A stretch of DNA of 64,000 nucleotides from Nostoc punctiforme NIES-2108. GTDB lineage: Bacteria; Cyanobacteriota; Cyanobacteriia; Cyanobacteriales; Nostocaceae. The position numbers and the translations under genes are program-made. Positions 18,509 to 26,933 of the stretch are shown here, piece after piece. The stretch's first letter is position 1. Every line of letters starts with the position of its first letter. The stretch is from contig LXQE01000160.1 of NCBI GenBank assembly GCA_003326195.1, positions 34,162 to 98,161 on the forward strand. Reading direction: 5' to 3'. The notes under the pieces were generated by a model. It was given only the letters and a program-made list of their open reading frames with translations, was not told the origin of the DNA and did no database searches.

Positions 18509-19861
18509 ATGAGCTACTGTACCAATATTGATTGCCTACGTCCCCAAAATTCTAACACTTCTCGTTTTTGCAATAGTTGTGGTCAGGAATTATTACTTAA
18601 ACAGCGATATCGTCCACTCGCCGTCATTGGAAGCGGTGGCTTTGGGAGAACATTTTTAGCTATTGATGAACATCTTCCAGATCAACCAAAATGTGCGGTC
18701 AAACAACTATGTTTTCAAAAGGAAAATACTGAAATTTGGCATAAAGCAGTCAATTTATTTCATCAAGAAGCGCTTCGTCTCAATGAACTAGAACACTCTC
18801 AAATACCCAAATTACTAGCGCACTTTGAACAAAATCAAAAGTTTTATATCGTTGAAGAATTAGTCGATGGACAAACACTCGCGCAGGAATTACAAAAAAA
18901 AGGCATTTTTCAAGAACCGCAAATTTGGGAAATATTAAAAAGTTTATTGCTCACATTGCAATTTATCCATTCCCGACAAGTAATCCACCGAGATATTAAA
19001 CCGGAAAATATTATGCGCCGTTCGGGTCGAGGAGACCTGGTTTTAATCGATTTCGGAGTTGCTAAATTAGCCAATAACATGAAGCAACTTCGTACAGGCA
19101 CCATAGTAGGTAGCCCAGAATATATAGCTCCCGAACAAATGCGAGGAAAGGCATTACCAGCCAGCGATCTTTACAGCTTAGGTGTAACATGTATTTACTT
19201 ACTTACCAATGTTTCTCCCTTTGATTTGTTCGATATTGCTAACGATCGCTGGGTATGGCAAGAATATTTACCAGCAAACAATACTGTTAGCGTTCACCTT
19301 GGTGAAATCTTAAATAAACTTTTACAAAATGCTGTTTCGCAACGCTTTCAATCGGCAACAGAAGTTTTACAGATACTGGAGCAACAACCAAAGAAATTGC
19401 TAAATATTTCTAATTATCGTACAGTAAATACTATTGATTATACACATTTGCGTGATTTATTAGCAAAAGGAAAATGGGAATTAGCAGATCGAGAAACTTG
19501 GGAACTAATGTGTCAAGCACTAGCAAAGCCTAGAGGTAGCTATATATTTAGTAGCGATATTGAGAAACTTCCCTGTCAAGATTTGCAAACCATTGACCTT
19601 TTATGGGTGAATTACAGTCATAAACGCTTTGGTTTTAGCATACAGACACTTATTTACAAAAACGTCAATGGAGACTATGGAGTTTTTTGTAATCAAGTTG
19701 GTTGGCATACATACAATTATAGTTATGCAAATTCAGAATTCAATTTTAGTCTCAAAGCACCAATCGGTCATTTACCGTCACGTATTTGGATTGGTGGTTC
19801 TCAACCGTGGCGCTACCCTGATGCTTTAGCTGTAAAATTAGCAGCTTGTGGTATTAGTTAG
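18509..19861 (+). CDS. Ser/Thr protein kinase with zinc ribbon and C-terminal GUN4 domain
   Basis: 450 residues in three parts. A four-cysteine ribbon (C4, C9, C21, C24) opens the protein. A Hanks-type kinase domain (about 33-290) has a complete active site: GSGGFGRT, K65 in AVKQL, HRDIKPEN and DFG (IDFGVAK). A GUN4-like domain (about 310-445) is recognised by LRDLLAKGKWELADRET, IDLLWVNYSHKRFGFS and the final RIWIG...PWRYPDALA. GUN4 binds porphyrins and stimulates Mg-chelatase, so the fusion suggests a kinase that senses tetrapyrroles. This is inference, as binding is not assured in kinase-linked GUN4 domains. Confidence 0.93.
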   Translation: MSYCTNIDCLRPQNSNTSRFCNSCGQELLLKQRYRPLAVIGSGGFGRTFLAIDEHLPDQPKCAVKQLCFQKENTEIWHKAVNLFHQEALRLNELEHSQIPKLLAHFEQNQKFYIVEELVDGQTLAQELQKKGIFQEPQIWEILKSLLLTLQFIHSRQVIHRDIKPENIMRRSGRGDLVLIDFGVAKLANNMKQLRTGTIVGSPEYIAPEQMRGKALPASDLYSLGVTCIYLLTNVSPFDLFDIANDRWVWQEYLPANNTVSVHLGEILNKLLQNAVSQRFQSATEVLQILEQQPKKLLNISNYRTVNTIDYTHLRDLLAKGKWELADRETWELMCQALAKPRGSYIFSSDIEKLPCQDLQTIDLLWVNYSHKRFGFSIQTLIYKNVNGDYGVFCNQVGWHTYNYSYANSEFNFSLKAPIGHLPSRIWIGGSQPWRYPDALAVKLAACGIS

Positions 19862-19890
19862 TTTTGATAATAAGATTACTAATAAACTTC

Positions 19891-19998
19891 TAGTTCGTAG
19901 TGAGCGGTTCATCGCTCAAAGCAACGATAATTAGGACTAAAGTCCTCTTTACGAGACGCTATGCGTAGCTTGCTTCCCCGAAGGGGTACACTACAAAC
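19891..19998. repeat. Composite palindromic repeat (GTTCGTAGTGAGCG...)
   Basis: Several short hairpins occur in a row: GAGCG...CGCTC, AGGACTAAAGTCCT and CCCCGAAGGGG, framed by GTTCGTAGT on the left and ACTACAAAC on the right. A shorter relative with the same outer ends and the GGACTAAAGTCC core is at 30331-30386. It fills most of the gap between the GUN4 kinase and dus. Confidence 0.6.
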
Positions 19999-20064
19999 TT
20001 TAATTTATTTACGTCTAGCTACTTATAATTTAACAGTGAGCTTTGTCGATCGCTCTTCATCTTT

Positions 20065-21084
20065 ATGCCCCAGGTATCGCTTCCCCAATCGTTCTATCCA
20101 CACCTACCCCTCACCGCTCTTGCGCCTATGCAGGATGTGACCAACCTCTGGTTTATGAAGGTGATTGCCCACTACGGCAGCCCTGACTACTTTTTCACCG
20201 AATATTTCCGCGTCAATGATACCTCACGGCTCAATCGTAGCATTCTAGCAGCAATCACCGAAAACGACACAGGCCGCCCCGTTTTTGCGCAAATGATTGG
20301 CGAAAGCATTCCAGACTTAGTAAGAACAGCAAAGGAACTCTGCAACTATAATATCGCTGGAGTTGACTTGAACATGGGCTGTCCAGCACCTAGAATCTAT
20401 CGCAAAAATGTTGGGGGTGGATTGCTGCTGTTGCCGGAAAAAGTGGATCGGATTTTGGGAGAACTACGGCAAGCAGTTAGCGATCGACCTTTGACTGTCA
20501 AGATGCGCGTAGGCTTTGAAAATACAGATAATTTTTACAAAATTCTAGATATCATCAATCGCCACAGCATTGATTTGCTGAGTTTGCATGGTCGCACGGT
20601 GAAAGATATGTACCACGGGGCAGTGAAATATGATTTAATCGCTGAAGCAGTCAGACGAGTCCATTGTCCAGTGCTTGCTAATGGCAATATTAACTCGGCA
20701 ACAACTGCTGTTGAAGTGCTTTCTCAAACGGGCGCGGCGGGTGTTATGGTGGGACGCTGGGCGATCGGGAATCCTTGGCTTTTTAATCAAATTCGGCAAG
20801 CTTTGCGAAAAGAGCCGATCGCACCCGTTCCTTTAGCGGAGGTACGCAACTATATCGATCGTTTATGGCAAACCCCCACAGCAGCAACTATGCCAGAGCG
20901 ATCGCGCGTAGGCTACCTGAAAATGTTCCTCAACTACATTGCTCTGAGTGTTGACACTGAAGGTCATTTTTTACGGTTGATGCGACATACTTCTACTGAG
21001 GCAGAACTGTTTAACCTTTGCGATCGCGTTCTCCTAACTGATTTGACGAAAACTTTAGCTCTAGCACCCTCCTTGAGCGTGTAA
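20065..21084 (+). CDS. tRNA-dihydrouridine synthase family protein
   Basis: 339 residues, an FMN-dependent TIM barrel of the Dus family, which reduces specific uridines in tRNA. Visible motifs are LAPMQDVTN at the N-terminus, VDLNMGCPAP with the catalytic-type cysteine, VKMRVGF, LLSLHGRTVKDMYHG, VLANGNI and GVMVGRWAIGNPWLF (phosphate binding). The specific uridine target cannot be deduced. It precedes the cobalamin riboswitch and is probably a separate unit. Confidence 0.92.
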   Translation: MPQVSLPQSFYPHLPLTALAPMQDVTNLWFMKVIAHYGSPDYFFTEYFRVNDTSRLNRSILAAITENDTGRPVFAQMIGESIPDLVRTAKELCNYNIAGVDLNMGCPAPRIYRKNVGGGLLLLPEKVDRILGELRQAVSDRPLTVKMRVGFENTDNFYKILDIINRHSIDLLSLHGRTVKDMYHGAVKYDLIAEAVRRVHCPVLANGNINSATTAVEVLSQTGAAGVMVGRWAIGNPWLFNQIRQALRKEPIAPVPLAEVRNYIDRLWQTPTAATMPERSRVGYLKMFLNYIALSVDTEGHFLRLMRHTSTEAELFNLCDRVLLTDLTKTLALAPSLSV

Positions 21085-21349
21085 TATTGGGCGTTGTAGA
21101 TTTGGCTGTGATTGTAGTAGTTCACAACCACTGGAATCCCTATTATCAACTCGAAGGGGTCAATCACGCCTTGTGTAACGCTCCAAGGCTTCGAGAACTC
21201 AAAGCCTTGGAGGAAATTGAGCAAGAATCTTGGTAATGTCTCTGTTTTTTTTCCTAAAGTACTACTAGCTAGGCAGTTACAAAATTTCTGGCAATAGTAA
21301 TGTAAAATAATTATCTGGATGATGTCTGGTTAAAATCTATAACCTAAAC

Positions 21350-21445
21350 AAAATCTAAATTACTCAAGCTGGGAGTTGGGAAACTCCGGTGAAATTCCGG
21401 GACTGTGCCGCAGCTGTAATGGGATCGCCCAAGTCAGAATGCCAA
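21350..21445 (+). promoter_or_regulatory. Cobalamin (B12) riboswitch upstream of cobG
   Basis: The aptamer core is visible: GGAAACTCCGGTGAAATTCC, then GGGACTGTGCCGCAGCTGTA and the B12-box end GTCAGAATGCC at 21433-21443. These match the conserved cobalamin riboswitch blocks in the right order and spacing. The 5' boundary is approximate. It lies directly ahead of cobG-cobH-cobI, so cobalamin is expected to repress its own biosynthesis genes. Confidence 0.9.
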
Positions 21446-21479
21446 CTTTCAGGATGTGCTCAAGACACACTCACCGTCT

Positions 21480-21506
21480 ACTCCCTGCGTTGCACGGGGA
21501 AGGAGT
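21480..21506 (+). promoter_or_regulatory. RBS-sequestering hairpin of the cobalamin riboswitch
   Basis: ACTCC at 21480-21484 can pair with GGAGT at 21502-21506, which is part of the GGAAGGAGT ribosome binding site of cobG. This would hide the site when the aptamer is bound, so translational control is the likely mode. The stem is short and the assignment is inference. Confidence 0.5.
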
Positions 21507-21513
21507 TCTAAAT

Positions 21514-23085
21514 TTGGTTTCTAGATTTGCCACTTGTCCTGGCTTGTTTTATGCTACTCCCGCCGCAGATGGGATATTGTCTCGCGTTAGAATACCAGGT
21601 GGAATTATTAGTAGTCAGCAGTGCCGTGCGATCGCAGATATAGCAGAACAGCACGGTGGCGGCTATCTAGATGTGACTAACCGAGCTAACCTGCAAGTTC
21701 GTGAAATTCGCACGGGGATAAATGCTGAGGTTCTGAAATACCTCCAAAATATGGGATTGGGTTCTGACAATACTGTTGTAGACCAAATCCGCAATATTAT
21801 GACCAGTCCAACTGCTGGTATCGATCCTCAAGAATTAATCGACACTCGCCCTTTTGTCCAAAGTTGGGATGATTATATTGCTGCACATCCGGCGCTTTCG
21901 GGACTGTCAGCCAAATTTAGCGTTTGCTTTGATGGTGGTGGGATAATTCAGGTGTGCGATCGCTTGAATGATATCGCCTTTGCAGCCGTCTTACTTAACG
22001 ATAATGTTTATTTTCGCCTCTATCTCAGTGTCGGCAAGAAGGGTCAACCGCCCAGCGATACGGGAATTTTGTTACCACCAGAGGACTGTTTGCCCGTCTT
22101 AGCAGCTTTGACGGATGTCTATCTAGCTTATAGTCATACTACGAGTAAGCGGCGGCTACGTTTGAGAGAGTTATTGAATACTTTGGGTTGTGAAAATTAT
22201 CTCCAGGAAGTTGAGCAGCGTCTACCTTTTTCTCTTTTGTACAGTGAAATCAGAAAAGACCTAACCCCCCAACCCGCTTCCCTTGCAGGGAAGGGGGAGA
22301 AATTCTCCCCTCTCCTTGTAGGAGAGGGGTTGGGGGAGCGGTCAAATGCGAAATATCAGCATATTGGCATCCATCCCCAACGTCAGCAAGGCTTATTTTA
22401 CATTGGTGTCGTCTTGCCCCTTGGCCGATTGGAGAGTAGACAGATGCGGGGTTTAGCAGATTTAGCAGCAAAATACGGTAGTGGAACTCTCAGGCTAACC
22501 CCTTGGCAAAATTTGCTCCTTACAGATATTCCTCAGCAATGGGTTGCTGATGTCCAAAGTGAAATTGCTTTATTAGAATTAGATTCTTCTGCAACCAATA
22601 TCAGGGGTGGATTAGTTGCCTGTTCTGGAAAAAAGGGTTGCGCCGCTTCTGCCACAGACACTAAAAGTCATGCGTTGGCATTGGCAGAGTATCTTGAAAC
22701 TCGTATTACTCTCGATTACCCAGTTAATATTCACTTCACTGGCTGCGAAAAATCTTGTGCCCAGCATAGCAAAAGCGATATTACTCTCCTCGGCGTCAGC
22801 ATTGAGGCTGAAAATAGAACTGTGGAAGGCTATCACGTTTATGTTGGTGACAGCAATCAGAAATTCGGACGTGAACTATATCAATATGTAACTTTAGCCG
22901 AACTACCTGCATTAATAGAGCGGATGCTATATGTATATAAAATTCAACGCTTAAATTCTAATGAGTCCTTTGGAGAATTTGCTAATCGATTTGCACTGGA
23001 ACAATTACAGCAATTATTTAATATAATCCCTCAATCAATTGCGAACAACAAGATTGCCACCTTTTCAGAAAACTGGGCAATCTGA
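21514..23085 (+). CDS. cobG: Precorrin-3B synthase
   Basis: About 523 residues of the nitrite/sulfite reductase-like CobG family, which makes precorrin-3B in the aerobic cobalamin route. Two ferredoxin-like halves are visible. The [4Fe-4S] cysteines are C370, C376 (CSGKKGC), C411 and C415 (TGCEKSC). The longer frame from 21376 would translate the riboswitch, so I place the start at TTG 21514, eight bases after AGGAGT. About 30 residues near position 249-278 are encoded by a palindromic repeat inserted in frame in the linker between the halves. It heads a cobG-cobH-cobI operon. Confidence 0.9.
   Translation: MVSRFATCPGLFYATPAADGILSRVRIPGGIISSQQCRAIADIAEQHGGGYLDVTNRANLQVREIRTGINAEVLKYLQNMGLGSDNTVVDQIRNIMTSPTAGIDPQELIDTRPFVQSWDDYIAAHPALSGLSAKFSVCFDGGGIIQVCDRLNDIAFAAVLLNDNVYFRLYLSVGKKGQPPSDTGILLPPEDCLPVLAALTDVYLAYSHTTSKRRLRLRELLNTLGCENYLQEVEQRLPFSLLYSEIRKDLTPQPASLAGKGEKFSPLLVGEGLGERSNAKYQHIGIHPQRQQGLFYIGVVLPLGRLESRQMRGLADLAAKYGSGTLRLTPWQNLLLTDIPQQWVADVQSEIALLELDSSATNIRGGLVACSGKKGCAASATDTKSHALALAEYLETRITLDYPVNIHFTGCEKSCAQHSKSDITLLGVSIEAENRTVEGYHVYVGDSNQKFGRELYQYVTLAELPALIERMLYVYKIQRLNSNESFGEFANRFALEQLQQLFNIIPQSIANNKIATFSENWAI
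22258..22345. repeat. Palindromic repeat inserted in frame inside cobG
   Basis: Two tandem hairpins, CTTCCCTTGCAGGGAAG and CCCCTCTCC...GGAGAGGGG, are framed by CCTAACCCCCCAACCC and GGGTTGGGGGAG. This is a member of the same family as 12463-12545. Here it is translated as part of CobG and keeps the frame open. Confidence 0.75.
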
Positions 23086-23140
23086 GCCTTTCGATTTTTA
23101 TATGTCAATCCAAAATTTAAAATCTAAAATCCAAAATTGA

Positions 23141-23767
23141 ATGTCCGACTATATCCGAGATGCCAACGAAATTTACCGTAATTCTTTTGCAATTATCCGG
23201 TCAGAAGCGAACTTAGATGTGTTGCCACCAGATGTAGCAAAAGTTGCTGTGCGTCTAATTCATGCCTGTGGGATGACGGATATTGTCACTGACTTGGGAT
23301 ATTCACCAACAGCAATACAATCCGCAAGGGCAGCACTGGCAGCAGGAGCGCCAATTCTGTGCGATTGTCGGATGGTTGCCGATGGCGTTACCAGACGGCG
23401 GTTGTCTGCAAACAATCAAGTTATCTGTACCCTCAACGAGCCAGAAGTGCCAGAACTTGCCCAGCGTATGGGTACTACAAGATCAGCGGCAGCTCTAGAA
23501 TTATGGCGATCGCACCTGGAAGGATCGGTAATTGCAATTGGCAATGCGCCCACAGCACTATTCCGACTGTTAGAAATGCTCGATGAAGGAGCGCCCAAAC
23601 CCGCGATTATCTTGGGCTTTCCAGTGGGGTTTGTTGGTGCAGCGGAATCGAAAGCTGCACTGGCAGCAGATAGCAGGAATGTACCATTTTTAACCTTACA
23701 CGGTCGGCGCGGTGGAAGTGCGATCGCGGCAGCAGCAGTTAACGCCCTGGCAACGGAGGAAGAATGA
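23141..23767 (+). CDS. cobH: Precorrin-8X methylmutase
   Basis: 208 residues. CobH moves a methyl group from C11 to C12 to give hydrogenobyrinic acid. The catalytic-type His41 lies in RLIHACGMTD. GAPILCDCRMVADGV, IGNAPTALFRLLE and GFPVGFVGAAESK are family signatures. It begins 55 bp after cobG and overlaps the next gene by 4 bp, so translational coupling is likely. Confidence 0.95.
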   Translation: MSDYIRDANEIYRNSFAIIRSEANLDVLPPDVAKVAVRLIHACGMTDIVTDLGYSPTAIQSARAALAAGAPILCDCRMVADGVTRRRLSANNQVICTLNEPEVPELAQRMGTTRSAAALELWRSHLEGSVIAIGNAPTALFRLLEMLDEGAPKPAIILGFPVGFVGAAESKAALAADSRNVPFLTLHGRRGGSAIAAAAVNALATEEE

Positions 23768-24474
23768 ATATGCAACCCAAAGGTCGTCTCTATGGAATTG
23801 GTGTCGGCCCGGGCGATCCCGAATTATTGACTCTGAAAGCGCTGCGGCTATTACGTGCGGCTCCTGTGGTAGCTTATCAATCAGCCACAGATAAAGAAAG
23901 TATCGCTAGAGCGATCGTGGCGCAGTATCTTCCTGGCAATCAAATCGAGGTGCTATTTCATCTCCCCCGCGCTTTGGAACCAGAAAAAGCAAAGTCTATT
24001 TATGACCAGGAAATTGAACCAATCGCCGACCATTTAGCAGCCGGTCGAGATGTCGTGGTGTTATGCGAGGGCGATCCATTTTTCTATGGCTCATTTATGT
24101 ATCTGTTCACACGGTTATGTGACCAATACGAAACAGAAGTTGTCCCCGGAGTTTCCTCGCTAATGGCTTGTCCGATAGCCTTGGGTGTACCTTTCACTTA
24201 CTACACGGATATTCTCACAGTCTTACCCGCTCCATTGCCAGCAGAAGAACTGACTACACATTTGTTAATGACTGATGCAGCAGCAATTATGAAACTAGGT
24301 CGTCACTTTACCAAAGTACGAGATATCCTGCATAAATTAGGGTTAGCATCACGGGCAAGATATATTGAGCGGGCATCAACATCACAGCAACGCATTATAC
24401 CCTTAGATGAAGTCGATCCAGATAAAGTACCCTATTTCTCAATGATTGTGATCCCAACCAAGAATCGACTATAA
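23764..24474 (+). CDS. cobI: Precorrin-2 C20-methyltransferase
   Basis: 236 residues, an SAM-dependent tetrapyrrole methylase. GIGVGPGDPELLTLKALRLL is the N-terminal signature, and VVLCEGDPFFYGSFMYLF and PGVSSLMACPIALGVP follow. It methylates C20 of precorrin-2, one step before CobG. The ATG overlaps the cobH stop (ATGA), which marks it as the third gene of the riboswitch-controlled operon. Confidence 0.95.
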   Translation: MNMQPKGRLYGIGVGPGDPELLTLKALRLLRAAPVVAYQSATDKESIARAIVAQYLPGNQIEVLFHLPRALEPEKAKSIYDQEIEPIADHLAAGRDVVVLCEGDPFFYGSFMYLFTRLCDQYETEVVPGVSSLMACPIALGVPFTYYTDILTVLPAPLPAEELTTHLLMTDAAAIMKLGRHFTKVRDILHKLGLASRARYIERASTSQQRIIPLDEVDPDKVPYFSMIVIPTKNRL

Positions 24475-24789
24475 ACCAAAAATCAATACAGTTGAGTTAA
24501 GCATTTCTTCGTTATCTTCTTTTTTTTTAATTTTAGCGATCGGATTTGCTGGATTTGGATAAATTTATAATACGTACAAAACTGATAAATACAAGACGCG
24601 ATTCATCGCGTCTCTACAAGGGGGATCAAAAAAACGGTCGCATTCCCATTCTGCAAACAATATTAATTGGCGTAAATGCCGAAAACCGCGTTCGCATAAT
24701 GACCAACAAGTAGGCATCATTGCATCGTGAATGATGCCAATTTCTTTGCGATGATTTAGACTTTACCATAAATACTTCAAAAAAAATTG
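24475..24789. other. Intergenic region, 315 bp, with two hairpins
   Basis: It contains a perfect hairpin, AGACGCGAT-TC-ATCGCGTCT (24594-24613), of a type common as a dispersed repeat in these genomes, which may also end the cob operon. A second perfect 9-bp inverted repeat, GGCATCATT...AATGATGCC (24713-24738), lies about 50 bp before arsR. Its role is unknown. Confidence 0.5.
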
Positions 24790-24791
24790 AT
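24776..24791. promoter_or_regulatory. Candidate ArsR operator overlapping the arsR start
   Basis: TTCAA-N6-TTGAT, an imperfect inverted repeat, overlaps the arsR start codon. The reverse complement of the same half-site pair recurs before the ACR3 gene at 25176-25191. A repressor that binds both would regulate itself and the efflux genes. This is inference from symmetry and position. Confidence 0.4.
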
Positions 24792-25116
24792 GGCTTCTAA
24801 TAGCACCTTCACTCCTGATACGATCGCTGCTGGCTTTCATGCCCTGTCTGACCCCCTACGGATTCAGGTATTAGAACTGCTACGCTCTCAAGAACTATGC
24901 GTCTGTGACCTATGTGACCACCTGGGAACCACGCAATCTAAACTGTCTTTTCACCTCAAAACCCTGAAAGAAGCGGGTTTAGTTCGCGCTCGTCAAGAAG
25001 GGCGCTGGATTTACTACAGCCTCAATTTGCCCCAATTTGTTGCTCTAGAGCAGTATCTAGCAGAATTCCGCCGTTTTAGCCCCATATTACCTATTCGTCC
25101 CCCCTGCGAGCCTTAA
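24790..25116 (+). CDS. arsR: ArsR family arsenic-responsive repressor
   Basis: 108 residues, a winged helix-turn-helix of the ArsR/SmtB family. The ELCVCDLCDHL segment carries the vicinal cysteines of the arsenite-sensing alpha3 helix. TTQSKLSFHLKTLKEAGLV is the recognition region and EGRWIYYSL the wing. ATG 24790 is preferred to the TTG one codon earlier. It heads an ars cluster (ACR3, arsC, arsH) and probably releases DNA when As(III) or Sb(III) binds. Confidence 0.93.
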   Translation: MASNSTFTPDTIAAGFHALSDPLRIQVLELLRSQELCVCDLCDHLGTTQSKLSFHLKTLKEAGLVRARQEGRWIYYSLNLPQFVALEQYLAEFRRFSPILPIRPPCEP

Positions 25117-25175
25117 ATATTCATCAATTTTTTTTGTAATATTTTGTTTAATTTTAGTTTTATCGGCATTTACAA

Positions 25176-25191
25176 ATCAACTTTTTTTGAA
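25176..25191. promoter_or_regulatory. Candidate ArsR operator upstream of the ACR3 gene
   Basis: ATCAA-N6-TTGAA, the reverse complement of the half-site pair found at the arsR start, lies about 105 bp before the ACR3 gene in an AT-rich stretch. It is consistent with a separate, ArsR-controlled promoter for the efflux genes. Confidence 0.4.
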
Positions 25192-25296
25192 ATGATAGAT
25201 ATATACTCTTGATATAACTCACGAATTTTAGATTTTCAATTTTGGATGTTGGATTGAATAATCTGAAATTCCTGCTCAAAGCTCCTGCATTCATGT

Positions 25297-26376
25297 ATGG
25301 GGTTAATTGTAATGAACAAAAAAACTTCAAAACGCCTCTCCTTTATTGACCGCTTCCTAACCTTGTGGATTTTTTTAGCAATGGCTATCGGTGTTGGTCT
25401 AGGCTATTTCTTTCCTGGAGTAGAAGCCTTTATCAACCAGTTCCAAGTGGGAGCAACCAATATACCGATCGCCATTGGGTTAATTCTGATGATGTATCCG
25501 CCCTTAGCCAAGGTGCGGTATGAAGAATTAGGGGATGTATTTCGCAACGGAAAAATTCTTGGTGTTTCACTAATTCAGAATTGGATCATTGGGCCAATTT
25601 TGATGTTTGCTCTGGCAGCTATCTTCTTACATAATTACCCAGAATACATGACGGGATTGATTTTGATTGGATTAGCCCGGTGTATTGCAATGGTAGTGGT
25701 GTGGAGTGACTTGGCACGAGGTAATACAGAGTACACGGCTGGATTGGTTGCCTTCAACAGCATATTTCAAGTTATCTTTTATAGTCCTTATGCCTGGTTT
25801 TTCATCACTGTACTGCCGCCACTATTTGGCTTACAAGGCAGTGTTGTTAATGTCAGCATTGCTGAGATTGCCAAAAGCGTGTTTATCTATCTCGGTATTC
25901 CCTTTTTAGCTGGATTTTTCACTCGTTACTTCTTAGTAAAAGTGAAAAGCAAGCAGTGGTATCACGAGGAATTTGTGCCTAAAATCAGCCCGATCACACT
26001 GATTGCTTTATTATTTACAATCGTCGTTATGTTCAGCTTGAAAGGGAATTTGATTGTTCAGATCCCCTTCGATGTGGTGAAGATTGCAATTCCGTTGATC
26101 GTCTACTTCATCATCATGTTTTTGATCAGCTTTTACATGGCTTGGCGCGTTAAAACAGACTATTCTAGAGCCGCAAGTGTAGCATTTACATCAGCAGGAA
26201 ATAATTTTGAATTAGCGATCGCAGTGGCGATCGCAGTATTTGGCATTAATTCGGGTGTTGCTTTTGCCGCCGTCGTCGGGCCTCTGGTGGAAGTACCTAT
26301 ATTGATTGGTTTGGTTAATGTGGCTTTCTGGTTTGAGAAACGTTATTTTTCGCCATCTGAATCGAGAAGCTTTTAA
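25297..26376 (+). CDS. ACR3 family arsenite efflux permease
   Basis: 359 residues with about ten transmembrane segments. The conserved cysteine of the fourth segment is C129 in GLARCIAMVVVWSDLA. TSAGNNFELAIAVAIAVFGI near the C-terminus is a strong ACR3 signature. The protein expels As(III) across the cytoplasmic membrane by a proton-coupled mechanism. An alternative ATG at 25312 gives five fewer residues and is equally plausible. It is often labelled arsB, though unrelated to the ArsB pump. Confidence 0.95.
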   Translation: MGLIVMNKKTSKRLSFIDRFLTLWIFLAMAIGVGLGYFFPGVEAFINQFQVGATNIPIAIGLILMMYPPLAKVRYEELGDVFRNGKILGVSLIQNWIIGPILMFALAAIFLHNYPEYMTGLILIGLARCIAMVVVWSDLARGNTEYTAGLVAFNSIFQVIFYSPYAWFFITVLPPLFGLQGSVVNVSIAEIAKSVFIYLGIPFLAGFFTRYFLVKVKSKQWYHEEFVPKISPITLIALLFTIVVMFSLKGNLIVQIPFDVVKIAIPLIVYFIIMFLISFYMAWRVKTDYSRAASVAFTSAGNNFELAIAVAIAVFGINSGVAFAAVVGPLVEVPILIGLVNVAFWFEKRYFSPSESRSF

Positions 26377-26407
26377 ATTTAGTCAAATTATTCGGAGGAT
26401 TTGAACC

Positions 26408-26818
26408 ATGAAACGTGTGATGTTTGTCTGCAAAAAGAATTCTGCCCGTTCCCAAATGGCAGAAGGTTTTGCTAAAACTCTCGGTAAAGGAAAGATTGCA
26501 GTGATTAGCTCTGGGTTAGAAGCAAGTCAGGTTAGACCAGAAGCGATCGCCACCATGAAAGAAATTGGTATCGACATTACCAATCAACACTCCAAACCCC
26601 TCAGTGATTTCCAAGCACAAGACTTTGATGTAGTGATTTCTTTGTGTGGCTGTGGGGTGAATTTGCCGCCTGAGTGGGTTGTGCGGGAAGTATTTGAAGA
26701 CTGGCAGTTAGACGATCCAGCAGAGCAACCAGAAATTTTTCCGCGAGTCCGCGATGAAATCAAAGAACGGGTCACTCAATTAATTGAGTCTGTAAATCAA
26801 GAATTTACAACTGCTTGA
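26408..26818 (+). CDS. arsC: Arsenate reductase, low-molecular-weight phosphatase fold
   Basis: 136 residues. The phosphatase-type P-loop CKKNSAR begins with C8, and the second redox pair is C80 and C82 in ISLCGCG. This layout is that of the glutaredoxin-dependent cyanobacterial ArsC enzymes, which reduce arsenate to arsenite for export by ACR3. A clear GGAGG ribosome binding site precedes the ATG. It is 31 bp after ACR3 on the same strand, so they are very probably co-transcribed. Confidence 0.93.
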   Translation: MKRVMFVCKKNSARSQMAEGFAKTLGKGKIAVISSGLEASQVRPEAIATMKEIGIDITNQHSKPLSDFQAQDFDVVISLCGCGVNLPPEWVVREVFEDWQLDDPAEQPEIFPRVRDEIKERVTQLIESVNQEFTTA

Positions 26819-26933
26819 TAAATATTACTTGTAGCACTGGGATTACACTAAGACTCGAACCAATGTTCAACCAATTTCAGAGAACCTCTGGTGGGTGATT
26901 TTTGCGAGAGTTGGAAAAGAATAAGCAATTACC

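Noticed and set aside
21376..21513. N-terminal extension of cobG in the longest open frame
   Set aside because: It translates the cobalamin riboswitch and the RBS hairpin; the conserved CobG sequence starts after TTG 21514.
26850..26895. ACTCGAACC stretch resembling a tRNA T-arm after arsC
   Set aside because: No acceptor stem, anticodon arm or D arm can be placed around it.
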